Shown here: one piece after another, positions 41,459 to 50,422 of the stretch
Numbering within the stretch: the first letter of the stretch is position 1
Layout: each line of letters starts with the position of its first letter
From: a virus
DNA: 64,000 nucleotides
Virus record (IMG/VR): IMGVR_UViG_3300042566_001780
Location: 1 to 64,000 of that record
Strand: one strand, 5' to 3'
Made by a program: the position numbers and the translations under genes
The notes under the pieces: generated by a model
Seen by the model: the letters and a program-made list of their open reading frames with translations, nothing else
Databases searched by the model: none
Told to the model about the DNA's origin: nothing

Positions 41459-42100
41459 TTAGCCTAGCATCGAGGCAATGATAGTCGGATCAATCACCAA
41501 TTTAGCAGTAGCTGCAGATTCACCGAGGACTGCGCTGATCGTCATAGTCGAATCATCACGAGCCAAAGCAACAACATTTGTCACCGTGAAATCAGATGAC
41601 GGAACCCATTGCTTAAAAGTAGCTTCGTTGATCTGATAAGACACTTTGCAAGCATGTTCAGATTCAACTGTAATAGAACGCATTTGGGGATGAATAACTG
41701 CTTTGCTACCTTTGGCACCAGCATAAACATCAATCTTGACACCATTAACGAAAGCTTCAACACCTTCCATTTTAGGTTCAATCATGTCACTTTCACCAGT
41801 TTTTTCTGGAGCGGAATTATCTGGCACAGTTTTTTCTACTGCAGAATTATTGTCGCCAGTTTTTTCTGGCGCAGTTTTTTCTGGTGCTGAATTTTCTACA
41901 TCAGTTTTTTCTGGTGCTGAATTTTCTTGCTCATCAGCCTCCTCAGATTCAACATCTGCCAGTGCGCCAAGAAAGTCAACCAACATTGACTTTGGCGTTT
42001 CAAGCACTTTAACGGTGTGACCTGCATCTTTTAGAACCTGCATTGCGTTTTTGACTGAATCGTCAGTTTCGTGCGTAATGATGAGAATAGGATGTAACAT
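41459..42100 (-). CDS. Repeat-containing acidic protein, unknown function
   Basis: A 213-residue protein in three parts: an N-terminal alpha/beta stretch (LHPILIITHETDDSVKNAMQVLKDAGHTVKVLE) like a small Rossmann-type or receiver-like fold; a low-complexity middle with several copies of the heptapeptide NSAPEKT and variants; and a C-terminal beta domain with a Ser/Thr/Ala-rich end (VTNVVALARDDSTMTISAVL). The last looks like an Ig-like or head-decoration domain. The repeats suggest a flexible linker that can change length by slippage. The late operon context suggests a virion protein. Confidence 0.65.
   Translation of the reverse strand: MLHPILIITHETDDSVKNAMQVLKDAGHTVKVLETPKSMLVDFLGALADVESEEADEQENSAPEKTDVENSAPEKTAPEKTGDNNSAVEKTVPDNSAPEKTGESDMIEPKMEGVEAFVNGVKIDVYAGAKGSKAVIHPQMRSITVESEHACKVSYQINEATFKQWVPSSDFTVTNVVALARDDSTMTISAVLGESAATAKLVIDPTIIASMLG
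41797..41927. repeat. Short direct repeats encoding NSAPEKT units
   Basis: The word CAGTTTTTTCTGG and variants recur at roughly 20-30 bp intervals, interleaved with TGCTGAATTTTCT. On the minus strand they encode ENSAPEKT, APEKT and NSAVEKT. Phase is kept in multiples of three, so the array can grow or shrink without a frameshift. Confidence 0.7.
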
Positions 42101-42119
42101 TTTAACTCGCCTTCAACTA

Positions 42120-42668
42120 TTAGAATTTTGAAATTTTAAGGATCAATGATCCAGGATATTGATTAGGGATGACATCATCAGCCATCTTAATGAGAGCATG
42201 ACCTTCATTACGAGCTGAAATCATGAATGAATTTTTAGCACCAGTTGATTCAATGAATGACACTTCAAAAATTTGTTTGCCGGCATCAATAGGCATTTTT
42301 GCTAATCTCTTTGCTTCAACAATAGATTTCTCAGCATCATATTGCTTCTTCAATTCTTTACTAGAAAACACTGAATCAAAATGCTCAACTACACAAACTG
42401 GATTCTGCTTTGCTTCATGTGCAATCTTGAACTTATCAAAGCCTAATCTTTTTACAAGCTTATAGGATTTTTGATGACCTGTTTCGTTGTGCGTACAGAT
42501 AATGCTGAGCACGACATCCACAAATACTTGACTACCTTCTGGTGAGAACTCTACCATGGTGAAAGAGTCTGGAGTAATGGTGATAGTTTCATTATCTTCA
42601 TAAGATGCATCTTCTAAATCTGTTGGATTCAAATCATAGAAGTCAAATTCTGGCATTTCATCATTCAT
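42120..42668 (-). CDS. Hypothetical protein next to a PD-(D/E)XK nuclease
   Basis: A 182-residue protein with an acidic N-terminal 35 residues (MNDEMPEFDFYDLNPTDLEDASYEDNE is mostly Asp/Glu) and a mixed alpha/beta remainder. ATG 42668 is taken as the start because the upstream in-frame TTG 42674 has no support. No motif is recognised. It follows the nuclease gene after 12 bp and is probably in the same transcript. Confidence 0.65.
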   Translation of the reverse strand: MNDEMPEFDFYDLNPTDLEDASYEDNETITITPDSFTMVEFSPEGSQVFVDVVLSIICTHNETGHQKSYKLVKRLGFDKFKIAHEAKQNPVCVVEHFDSVFSSKELKKQYDAEKSIVEAKRLAKMPIDAGKQIFEVSFIESTGAKNSFMISARNEGHALIKMADDVIPNQYPGSLILKISKF

Positions 42669-42680
42669 TTTCAATCTCTT

Positions 42681-43367
42681 TCATAATTTGCTAGCATTAG
42701 ATTCCATGAATGAATCTACTCGAATAACTAAATCATAAAGTTCATCCTCAATGTCGAAGATGAATTCTTGCGGCATTCCACCAGCTCCAGCCAATAGCAC
42801 CACGCCCTGTTTGATGTCAGTATCAAACATTTCATTATGGGCAATTGCATAAAAAGCTAGTTGCAATGCATAACTTTTTATCTCTTCACGATTCTTTAGT
42901 CTATTTAGACTAGTTTTGAAATCGATTATAGAAGGAATTCCCTTGTATAATCCAGCACAATCAAATCGACCCGCTACCAGTAAGGAGTATGAATAGATTG
43001 ATTTTTCCTGACCCCAAATTGGGCTAATCAACTTTAGCTTTAATTTGAGCGAATTAAAAGCTGCCATGTCTGGCCAAGGTATAGGTTTTCCATTTACTGG
43101 AGCATCTATTTGCTCGCCTTTTAGAAATCGTTCAGCCAGCAAATGAACCATAGTCCCATGGTCTGTAGCTTTCTTGCTTACTTCAGCAGACTTTACTGGG
43201 CCTAAAGCATTTCTCCAAGACTCTAAAGAAGCCTTCTTTTCAGCTGGTTCAGTATGACCGAGCACTGTCGTAATAGATGGGAGATAACCTATAGGCGTGT
43301 TATAGAGTCGCATTCCATTTTTAGAAATGGTCTCATAATCTCCATAGTCAAAAAAGTCACAGCTCAT
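42681..43367 (-). CDS. PD-(D/E)XK exonuclease (RecB/Cas4-like)
   Basis: A 228-residue nuclease. The order GTMVHLLAERFL (His and Glu of motif I), AGRFDCAGLYKGIPSIIDFKTS (Asp...DxK core), and YALQLAFYAIAH (QxxxY motif) is that of RecB-family nucleases such as Cas4, AddB and phage exonucleases. It would cut single-stranded or double-stranded DNA from ends; the metal is held by the Asp and Asp-x-Lys residues. No Fe-S cysteines are visible. It overlaps the upstream gene by 4 bp. Confidence 0.82.
   Translation of the reverse strand: MSCDFFDYGDYETISKNGMRLYNTPIGYLPSITTVLGHTEPAEKKASLESWRNALGPVKSAEVSKKATDHGTMVHLLAERFLKGEQIDAPVNGKPIPWPDMAAFNSLKLKLKLISPIWGQEKSIYSYSLLVAGRFDCAGLYKGIPSIIDFKTSLNRLKNREEIKSYALQLAFYAIAHNEMFDTDIKQGVVLLAGAGGMPQEFIFDIEDELYDLVIRVDSFMESNASKL
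42901..42908 (-). promoter_or_regulatory. Possible internal late promoter box
   Basis: CTATTTAG on the plus strand (CTAAATAG on the minus) lies inside the nuclease gene, 230 bp upstream of the next start. That distance is unlike the 23-40 bp seen elsewhere, so it may be a chance match. Confidence 0.2.
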
Positions 43368-43900
43368 AAATTTTGGTTTAACCTTTTCAACTTTAAAGAA
43401 ACTGTCTTCTTTTTGGTGATCTTGGATTTAAGTGCTCTAACAAATTTATTCTTTGCTGCAGCCCGGCTTAACTTCAACCGAGTTTTTGCTGGCTTCATCG
43501 GTTTAAAGGCAGTAGAAATATTCATCACCACTTCACCTTTTCTAGGTCCTGAAGTAACACGGAACCCCCGTTTTATTTTAGATCCAACTCGCTTATATGC
43601 TCTCGTAACACCTTCATGCAATGAATCAATTTCTTCAGTAAAATCTGACAATGGTAGTTCAATTATCTTAGTTGAACCATCTGGCTTGCTGATATTGAAA
43701 ATAACAGAATCTTCAGTAGGTTCAACTAAAACGGGATTACCATCTTGATCATATAAAGATCCAATTTCACCTGATGACAAAATTGCAACTAAGTTATCCA
43801 TTTTATCATGACTTAATTGAAGATAGAAATCCCCAGAACTTAAAAGCAGTCCAGCTGGACTGTGTCCTACATTCCAATTAGACTGCTTATGTTCCATCAT
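43364..43900 (-). CDS. Hypothetical protein with a strongly basic C-terminus
   Basis: A 178-residue protein. The N-terminal two thirds are acidic and beta-rich (VAILSSGEIGSLYDQDGNPVLVEP); the last 45 residues are very rich in Lys and Arg (KTRLKLSRAAAKNKFVRALKSKITKKKTV), suggesting DNA or RNA contact. Overlaps of four bases with both neighbours show translational coupling. No family recognised. Confidence 0.65.
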   Translation of the reverse strand: MMEHKQSNWNVGHSPAGLLLSSGDFYLQLSHDKMDNLVAILSSGEIGSLYDQDGNPVLVEPTEDSVIFNISKPDGSTKIIELPLSDFTEEIDSLHEGVTRAYKRVGSKIKRGFRVTSGPRKGEVVMNISTAFKPMKPAKTRLKLSRAAAKNKFVRALKSKITKKKTVSLKLKRLNQNL

Positions 43901-45384
43901 TGTTCTCTTTTCTGGGTATTGGCGTTGATCATGCTTAGCAGAATATCCATACGCTGCTCAATCATTCCGCGTGAACGCAGCGAAAGTTTCTTTTCTCTCA
44001 TTGCACGGATAAGAACAGATTTGCGGTAGTTCAGATTGTCTTCAGGAACTCCAAGAGCCATGACTAATTGAATAACCTTTTGCAAGAATTCATCATTACC
44101 CACATCAACTTCTTCATTAAGTTTAGATTCACCAACTTGCATATCAATATCTGCAGAGTGAAGGCCTAAGCGAAGCGCCAAATTATTCAATGCTGATTCA
44201 AGACCTTGGTTGGAATCAATCAATTTAGCAACACGGAACAACATTGGACTGGTAACAGATGGACCTGAGGAACTAACTAATTGCTCCGGCATACCTAAAG
44301 CAATCAGAATGGTTTCAAATTTCTTTTGCAGATAAGTACCGCGCTTTGCAGAAGTACCATCAGATTCACTGACCTTTTCAATTGCAGAAAAGCCTTTAGC
44401 TTGTGCAAGCAGCATGTAAAATTCGTCAAATGCACGACGCACTGACATGTTTTTACGAAGCATATCAGCAGAAGAACGAATAGCATCATCAACACCATCA
44501 ACATTGATGACATAACGACCAGGAATTCCAGTCATAGAGAAGAATGCAACAATCTTCTTCTCAACTGGGCGCTTCAATCTCATAGCTAACAGTGAATACT
44601 GAGAATCCATGGGAATGTTCATTCCATCACGAACGCCATCCACATCATCTTCTTCATTCAATTTTGCTTTACGCTTGCGAGAATCAAAATCAGAGGTATA
44701 TCCAACAGTAAAACCGAGCTTGTCACCACCAAGGTCTTCAGCTTTCTTTTTAGCCTTATTCTCATCTTTCATTGGACCTGCAATAGGCACATCCTTTTGG
44801 TTGTATACGTACCAACCTTCTTCAATATCCAAGTTCATCTTTTTTGACTCCTTAACGGGTGGGGGATTATCTTCAGAATCCGAAATTTCGGATTCTGTAT
44901 CATTCAATTCATCTTCATCATCTTCAATACTGTCAATATCAAAATCATCTTCAGCAGGTACATCATTATCAGATTCTGTTGATTCCGGATCTGCAGGCCA
45001 AACCACATCGACAATATCAAACGTTTCTGCAGCTTTGTTAATTGCCGATTCTAGATCATCTTCAAGACCAAGCAATTCGCTCATTTTTGCTTCAAAATCA
45101 TCTGCTTGATCTGCAGCAACATAAATTTTTACGATATCACCATTTTCGTCTTCAAGACCAAAAACAATGGTATCAACTTCGTCATTGATTTCAGCAGCTT
45201 TTTCAAGATAATCCTTGACAGCGGCACCAGTAATTTCATCTGGTTTGCTAATACCATTTCTTAAAGTTTTAAATTCTAAGTCGGTAACATCTGATGAATC
45301 TCCATTACCCGCATCTGTGGCATCAGACTTCTTTAAATCTGCTTGGATATTTGCAGTATTTTCTAATTCTTTAATTAGTTTCAT
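43897..45384 (-). CDS. Acidic late protein, possible head or internal protein
   Basis: A 495-residue protein beginning MKLIKELENTANIQ, the MKLxxEL-type start shared with other late products here; it also contains an (I/L)xE site (IKE) of the kind cut by T4-type prohead proteases. Residues of about 130-175 are a run of Asp, Glu and Ser. The C-terminal half is helical (DEFLQKVIQLVMALGVPEDNLNYRKSV...). Together with its late operon this suggests a packaged internal protein, but function is unknown. It overlaps both neighbours by 4 bp. Confidence 0.65.
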   Translation of the reverse strand: MKLIKELENTANIQADLKKSDATDAGNGDSSDVTDLEFKTLRNGISKPDEITGAAVKDYLEKAAEINDEVDTIVFGLEDENGDIVKIYVAADQADDFEAKMSELLGLEDDLESAINKAAETFDIVDVVWPADPESTESDNDVPAEDDFDIDSIEDDEDELNDTESEISDSEDNPPPVKESKKMNLDIEEGWYVYNQKDVPIAGPMKDENKAKKKAEDLGGDKLGFTVGYTSDFDSRKRKAKLNEEDDVDGVRDGMNIPMDSQYSLLAMRLKRPVEKKIVAFFSMTGIPGRYVINVDGVDDAIRSSADMLRKNMSVRRAFDEFYMLLAQAKGFSAIEKVSESDGTSAKRGTYLQKKFETILIALGMPEQLVSSSGPSVTSPMLFRVAKLIDSNQGLESALNNLALRLGLHSADIDMQVGESKLNEEVDVGNDEFLQKVIQLVMALGVPEDNLNYRKSVLIRAMREKKLSLRSRGMIEQRMDILLSMINANTQKREQ

Positions 45385-47603
45385 TTCGCTATTCCTTTTT
45401 TGAATTTCATAAACATTTTGAATAATTCAGGATTTCTGACTCGCTTAATGATCTTTTTGTCATTATTTGCAAATAGCTTAGTTGGCACAGAAGCAATATC
45501 TCCGGCGCTAGTAGATGCGGCATCACCATCTTCCTTAATCTTACTGACTTCAGCAAGCAGATTTAGATTTGAATTTCCCATAATGATATTAGTTTGAATG
45601 TGTTTGAATCTATTTAAGAGTAATGACCGCGGAGTGAATCTTAAAGCATGCATGTATAACTCGCCAAGATATTTGACTTTTTCATCAAATGTCATTTGGT
45701 CCCACCCAAACGCATTTCTAATCAAATAATTCAGCTTTTTAGATCTGAAACCGCTAAAGTCTATTAATTGCTTTATCGTGAAATGATGAGATTTCCAATC
45801 AATCTTACGATTTAAGTCAGTTGACAAATCCATATGCAACATATTCCACCAGAGCTTTGGAATAGGCTGTGTCATTCTTGCTATTACTTTTTCAGCATCA
45901 GAATTTAGAACGCTTTTCACATCTTTTCTATTTGCCGACCATATGATATATCCCCAGTGATTTAAGGGACTCATATCGTAATTCCACTTTTTCAAGTGCA
46001 TGTTCTTTTGATCACGCAACAATCGTCGAGCTTTTGTATCATTCTCTTTAAGAAGAATAATAGACATCATCAAAATGGATAGGTATGAATTTAGAATGTG
46101 AAACCCATCCAAATTCTTTGCATTTTGAAGATCAACTTCGCCATATGAAGAAGCTTTATGCTTTTTAGCTTCCTGAATTGGTGAGTTATCACCAATCAAG
46201 TGACCATACAAAATATCTAATAGTTCTAGCGAATTATTAGTACCTTTGATTTTGTTAAATTGAGATATAAAGCTTTTCCGGGTTTCAGCAAAAATTGTCA
46301 GTGTTTTCTTAAAAACTTCATCAGATAACTTAACTACCTTACCGCTCTTCAACTTTAATTCATATTTGTCTTTGTTTTTCTTAAAGTCATCCAATTTGGA
46401 ATCTAGCTCTTTCTTAGTAGCCGATATCATCAACAAAATTTTTCTTTTTGTTTGCTGAAAGTCTTTAATCTCAAAATAGTTTTCAAGATTGCTTAAGACT
46501 TCTTCCTTAGAGTCTCCGCCAAGCTCTGCTAATTTCTTCTTCATAGTAGCTGCCTTGGCTAGACTTGCTTCACCCAAAAACTTTGCAATTCGAATTCTCA
46601 AATGACCTGTAAGACCACCTTGAGCTTCTAGCGAGGCGTTTTCATCAGTTGTCATAAGTGGACCACGAATAATATCACGCATCGACTGGTTGAATCTATT
46701 GGTAATTAGAAATTCATCCTTATTGACCAACTTAACTTGTTCATTTGTATTTGGATCCCGAAAAACAATACCTTCTAGATTAGCATCACCTAGACTGGAT
46801 TTTAAAGATGCCGATCTGTCAAGCAGCGCGCGTTTAATATCGGCTTTGTATTCAGAATCAATCTTAGCCAAAACTGCAGACCTGGCAGCTTTTACTAACT
46901 CACGTGAGTCAGTTTTTACTGATGAAAGATTAACCGAAGCCAATTCTTTATTTGTGTATTGCTTGATTTCAGACTTTTGATTTAGAAAGTCTTCAAGATC
47001 TTTAAGAGACTTTAAAAGTTGTTCACTCTTAAGTTTTTCCAAATCAATTTTTTGCGGAGATACTATTTGGAATGTAGTGCGGATTTTTTCATCAATCAGT
47101 TCAATACCATCATTAGATGAAACTACTTCAACCTCAGTATCTATCTTTTGGTTAGCTAGAGATGCAGCCAACTCATCTGCCACATTATCTGGAGTACCAG
47201 CAGCACCGCGTAATATGACCAAATAAGAATTGCCAGATCCACCATAGTTGACGGTGTTCGGTTGTGCGCCGAACAAAACTTCTATTTCAACAGTAGCACC
47301 AGGAAATAATACTTTTTTAATATCAGTTTCTATATTTGAAAGGGCTATATGTGCTGCTCTGAATTGATTGAAATCTGCGATTTTGGGCCATTCGTCTGGT
47401 GAATAGTACCTAATTGCTGCCGATCGTTTCCCCTCACGGGAAGTATAAAACTGGCCGTCATCATCTACGCCTATCCAAAGCTGAGCACCATCAACCTTTT
47501 CTAGACCCTTTAAATCTGATAATCGGTTTAGCACAGAAATAAAATCTTCCAATGGAAGATCTTCAATATGGCTAATACCTTCTGACAAAAAAGTTGATGA
47601 CAT
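45381..47603 (-). CDS. Nucleotidyltransferase (DNA/RNA ligase-like) late protein
   Basis: A 740-residue protein. The N-terminal half shows the ligase/nucleotidyltransferase order: LEKVDGAQLWIGVD (motif I KxDG), FYTSREGKR, VEIEVLFG (motif III), LEGIVFRD (motif IV EGxV), and VKLVNKDEFLI (motif V KxV). The C-terminal 350 residues are helical and unknown. The start is ATG 47603, because a terminator (47660-47688) and a late box (47632-47639) lie directly upstream and AAGG precedes this ATG; the longer frame to 47681 would run through both. Ligation could be of DNA or RNA, and late timing suggests packaging into virions or repair of ends. Motif spacing is unusual, so activity is uncertain. Confidence 0.7.
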   Translation of the reverse strand: MSSTFLSEGISHIEDLPLEDFISVLNRLSDLKGLEKVDGAQLWIGVDDDGQFYTSREGKRSAAIRYYSPDEWPKIADFNQFRAAHIALSNIETDIKKVLFPGATVEIEVLFGAQPNTVNYGGSGNSYLVILRGAAGTPDNVADELAASLANQKIDTEVEVVSSNDGIELIDEKIRTTFQIVSPQKIDLEKLKSEQLLKSLKDLEDFLNQKSEIKQYTNKELASVNLSSVKTDSRELVKAARSAVLAKIDSEYKADIKRALLDRSASLKSSLGDANLEGIVFRDPNTNEQVKLVNKDEFLITNRFNQSMRDIIRGPLMTTDENASLEAQGGLTGHLRIRIAKFLGEASLAKAATMKKKLAELGGDSKEEVLSNLENYFEIKDFQQTKRKILLMISATKKELDSKLDDFKKNKDKYELKLKSGKVVKLSDEVFKKTLTIFAETRKSFISQFNKIKGTNNSLELLDILYGHLIGDNSPIQEAKKHKASSYGEVDLQNAKNLDGFHILNSYLSILMMSIILLKENDTKARRLLRDQKNMHLKKWNYDMSPLNHWGYIIWSANRKDVKSVLNSDAEKVIARMTQPIPKLWWNMLHMDLSTDLNRKIDWKSHHFTIKQLIDFSGFRSKKLNYLIRNAFGWDQMTFDEKVKYLGELYMHALRFTPRSLLLNRFKHIQTNIIMGNSNLNLLAEVSKIKEDGDAASTSAGDIASVPTKLFANNDKKIIKRVRNPELFKMFMKFKKGIAK

Positions 47604-47631
47604 GGACTGACCTTGAATTTGTTTCAATTGT

Positions 47632-47639
47632 CTATTTAG
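47632..47639 (-). promoter_or_regulatory. Late promoter box CTAAATAG
   Basis: It ends 28 bp before the ATG at 47603 and follows a terminator, which fixes the start of the ligase-like late operon. Confidence 0.65.
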
Positions 47640-47659
47640 ACGTTTTTGGCTCAAATGAC

Positions 47660-47688
47660 AAAAAGGGTGTTCAATGAACACCCTTTTT
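47660..47688. terminator. Bidirectional Rho-independent terminator
   Basis: A 13-bp stem with loop AAT, flanked by A5 and T5. On the minus strand it ends the small gene 47706-47939. Confidence 0.88.
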
Positions 47689-47705
47689 AATCAACTACAC
47701 AGAAA

Positions 47706-47939
47706 TTACTCAGCCGTAGCTGGCTCATCCTTAGCAGCAAGCTCTTTCTTTACGGCATCACCAATTTGGGAGCCGATAGTTTGCATAGCTGCCTGAAGCT
47801 TAAGCACTTCAAGTTGTGCTTGCTGGAGATCAGCAGCAAATTTATGATACACCGTTACTGCTTGTTGCACTGTATCAGAAAATTGTGCAACATCGTAGTT
47901 GACGCCATCAATAGTAAGATGATTTTTAGCTTGATCCAT
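47706..47939 (-). CDS. Small helical late protein (DUF6447-like)
   Basis: A 77-residue protein: LTIDGVNYDVAQFSDTVQQAVTVYHKFAADLQQAQLEVLKLQAAMQTI. The ITIDGxxYD start followed by a Gln/Leu-rich coiled coil is the pattern of small proteins found in many T4-like cyanophages (DUF6447-like), whose role is unknown. It has its own late box and terminator, so it is a single-gene late unit. GGAG lies 10 nt before the ATG. Confidence 0.75.
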   Translation of the reverse strand: MDQAKNHLTIDGVNYDVAQFSDTVQQAVTVYHKFAADLQQAQLEVLKLQAAMQTIGSQIGDAVKKELAAKDEPATAE

Positions 47940-47975
47940 AGTTGTTAAACTCCAAATGTTATGTTAATGGTCTGT

Positions 47976-47983
47976 CTATTTAG
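47976..47983 (-). promoter_or_regulatory. Late promoter box CTAAATAG
   Basis: It ends 36 bp before the ATG at 47939. Confidence 0.65.
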
Positions 47984-48001
47984 CGCTCAAAAACGCCTTT
48001 T

Positions 48002-49348
48002 TCAACCTTGATTCAGCAGTGATTCAAGTGAATCAGAACGATCGCCTGGAGTCACAGTTGTCATCATTGGTTTTTTACCAGTTGGACGTTCAAGCTTAAG
48101 ATTAGATTTCATATCAGAGATTCTCAAGCTTTCGGCATTCCAATCCATCTCTAGCTTTTTGTTGACGGCACTAGAGTTACGGGACTTGAGGAATTCAAAA
48201 CGATACAAACCTGCAGCATCCATAGCCTCATCTTTAACAAGAGCAATTGCCAGATCAGCAGTGTTGATTTTCGAGATGCCGCCCTGAATCATATCTTGCC
48301 CGAGACTCTTTTGTTCACGAGTAGCGGTAATTGCGGAGCGTCCTAGTTGACTCGAACTAATAACTACTGCATCAAAGTCAAATCCAATTGCGCGCACTTC
48401 TTCAGCAACAAATTTGTCTTTGACAAACAGAGAATCTCCTGCGTGCTTTTGAACTGAAGCCATCAGATCCAAGTAATCAACAATAATGAAGTCTGGTCTA
48501 AATGCGCACTCAACTTCCAACTCGCGCAGATATGAAGTAATATGATCTGCAGTCGTAGTAGTCTCTCTCATTCGCTTGATGAAGAATCTACCAAAACCAG
48601 AATCACGAGCAATTTCAATATCTTGCCCGACTTTAAGCTTGTTGGCAAAAATGTTCTTACCACTGATACGGCTGATGATGGAGTCAAGACGTTTTGCAAC
48701 TACTCGATCACGCATTTCGAGCGTAATATAAACACCATTCAACCCGGCTTTCAACAAATTGTAACCGAGATTCAACTTTGCTACAGATTTACCACCGCCG
48801 CTATTAGCCAAAAATAGAATCAATTCTTGTCGACCAATACCACCGCCAATCAAATCATCAACAGAATTCCAGCCAGTTGGAATCAAAATTTCTGCAGATT
48901 CGGAAGCAGTTAACCGAGAAATAGGATCGCTGAAGTAGTCAATACCTAAATCACTGTGCAGTGCAATCTGAGATGCTAGCTTGATCTCATTGACCATTTG
49001 GCCAAAAGAACCCTTCTCAATATGAGATGGAGCTCTCAAAACAGCTTCAGTGACTGCGCGAATTTGACAAAATGACGCAATTTGTTCTGCAATGTATTGA
49101 GCATCTGCTTTATTCAAAGCAGGAATCGCATCGATTTTAGCCTTAGTGGCTACCTCAACGATATGAGAAGGCGGCACACTTCTCTGCTCTTGAAAATACT
49201 CTTTCATGAAAGAGATTGTCTTTTGCAACGATGGGTCAAAGTAGCTTGGTTTAATCAAATGATGCACCCGTGCAAATAATCCCGGATTGCTAATCATACT
49301 TGCAATATATAACCGCTGCGCGGTATCATCAATCAATGCTTCACTCAT
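48002..49348 (-). CDS. 41: Replicative DNA helicase gp41 (DnaB-like)
   Basis: A 448-residue DnaB-family helicase. The C-terminal RecA core shows Walker A LFLANSGGGKSVAKLNLGY (near 190), VYITLEM, FIIVDYLDLM (Walker B) and the SSQLGRSA switch loop. The N-terminal 150 residues form the helical primase-binding half. gp41 unwinds DNA 5' to 3' and works with the gp61 primase encoded immediately upstream (4-bp overlap). No intein is present at its P-loop. The late-phase Ser/Thr-rich C-terminus is a probable contact tail. Confidence 0.93.
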   Translation of the reverse strand: MSEALIDDTAQRLYIASMISNPGLFARVHHLIKPSYFDPSLQKTISFMKEYFQEQRSVPPSHIVEVATKAKIDAIPALNKADAQYIAEQIASFCQIRAVTEAVLRAPSHIEKGSFGQMVNEIKLASQIALHSDLGIDYFSDPISRLTASESAEILIPTGWNSVDDLIGGGIGRQELILFLANSGGGKSVAKLNLGYNLLKAGLNGVYITLEMRDRVVAKRLDSIISRISGKNIFANKLKVGQDIEIARDSGFGRFFIKRMRETTTTADHITSYLRELEVECAFRPDFIIVDYLDLMASVQKHAGDSLFVKDKFVAEEVRAIGFDFDAVVISSSQLGRSAITATREQKSLGQDMIQGGISKINTADLAIALVKDEAMDAAGLYRFEFLKSRNSSAVNKKLEMDWNAESLRISDMKSNLKLERPTGKKPMMTTVTPGDRSDSLESLLNQG

Positions 49349-50382
49349 TTCGTACCTTTAAGTTTTGACAATGCAACTGCCATATTCAATGCCAACATTG
49401 TAGTTAGAGATTTGTTTTCAGAAGTTGTAATAGTATCCGGTTTACTCATATTCTTCATAAGAGACCATGCAGTAAAACTTCTACCAAACTTTTTGACACT
49501 ATCATTTACGTCCGTTGCTCTATCATCCACGAATGTAATGTCCCATCCCAGATCAAGAGCATCATTAGCAACTCTGGCTCCGTTCTTGTTCTTGTCAATG
49601 ACAAATACTTTTTTGCGTGGGCTTTTCTTCAAGATTTCAATCTTGGCTTCATTCAATGAAGAGCCTAGCAATGCTACTCCATCAAATTCATAAGCATCAA
49701 AAATGCCTTCAGCAATGAATAGCGGATAGTCAAAGTTCTTAAACAGATTATCATATCCCCACATCACCGCTTCTTTATTTGTGCTCGGGGATTTATACCT
49801 CATTTTGTCATTTGGCAATATACTACGTGCTTGCCAATAAATGAGCTTGCCATTTCGATAAACTGGAATGATGATTCGATTCAACCACTTCTCATTTAAG
49901 CTGAAGCCGCACTTCAACCTAGTGTAATCAATTGATCTTGAATTCAAATAATCAATTAGCGGTTGCTGAATAGTTTTAGCTCGATCATCACCAAGAAAAA
50001 ATGTAGATGGGGGAAAGTCAATCTCTGGGGTACTTAGATTGACTTTCTTTTTGAGAGTGTCTAAAGTAATGTCTTTAGATTCTTCAGGTTTAACGAAGAA
50101 CTTATGCGCAGTTATCTGAGCTAGTTGATCATCATTTAGACCATATGCTTTTAGAACTCGAGATGCGCTTTTTGATAAATGACCGGTACTGTGATCATAG
50201 TTGAATGCAGCGCCACAGTTGAAATCATGCCAAACTACGTTATCGCCTTCAAACAAAAAGCCTGCACGTTCTTTATAGTCATTGCAAACCGGGCATTTGC
50301 TAATAAACCAGCCAGATGGCAGTTGCCTTCCCAGAGGAATATTATTTTGAATAAGCTCACGAAGAGATACTATTTTCTGCAT
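49345..50382 (-). CDS. 61: DNA primase gp61-like
   Basis: A 345-residue primase. The N-terminal zinc finger is CPVCNDYKERAGFLFEGDNVVWHDFNCG (Cys, Cys, His, Cys). Later the Toprim core is visible: LFIAEGIFDAYEF (Glu motif) and FVIDKNKNGARVA (DxN type replacing DxD). It makes RNA primers with the gp41 helicase. The start codon lies 6 nt after a TAGAAT -10 box and lacks a Shine-Dalgarno sequence, so the mRNA may be leaderless. Confidence 0.9.
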   Translation of the reverse strand: MQKIVSLRELIQNNIPLGRQLPSGWFISKCPVCNDYKERAGFLFEGDNVVWHDFNCGAAFNYDHSTGHLSKSASRVLKAYGLNDDQLAQITAHKFFVKPEESKDITLDTLKKKVNLSTPEIDFPPSTFFLGDDRAKTIQQPLIDYLNSRSIDYTRLKCGFSLNEKWLNRIIIPVYRNGKLIYWQARSILPNDKMRYKSPSTNKEAVMWGYDNLFKNFDYPLFIAEGIFDAYEFDGVALLGSSLNEAKIEILKKSPRKKVFVIDKNKNGARVANDALDLGWDITFVDDRATDVNDSVKKFGRSFTAWSLMKNMSKPDTITTSENKSLTTMLALNMAVALSKLKGTK

Positions 50383-50388
50383 TAGCTA

Positions 50389-50417
50389 ATTCTAACATTT
50401 TCAGCTAATGAATGTAA
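50389..50417 (-). promoter_or_regulatory. Primase promoter giving a possibly leaderless mRNA
   Basis: On the minus strand: TTACAT (50417-50412), a 17-bp spacer ending in TGT, TAGAAT (50394-50389), then six bases and ATG. The same geometry occurs before the clamp gene. Confidence 0.6.
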
Positions 50418-50422
50418 CCTCA

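Noticed and set aside
47604-47681. N-terminal extension of the ligase-like protein to 47681
   Set aside because: The extension would pass through a terminator stem and a late promoter box; ATG 47603 fits both signals and has AAGG upstream.
48002-49348. Intein in the gp41 helicase
   Set aside because: The frame is continuous through Walker A (GGGKS) and Walker B, with no intein blocks, although gp41 is a common split-intein host.
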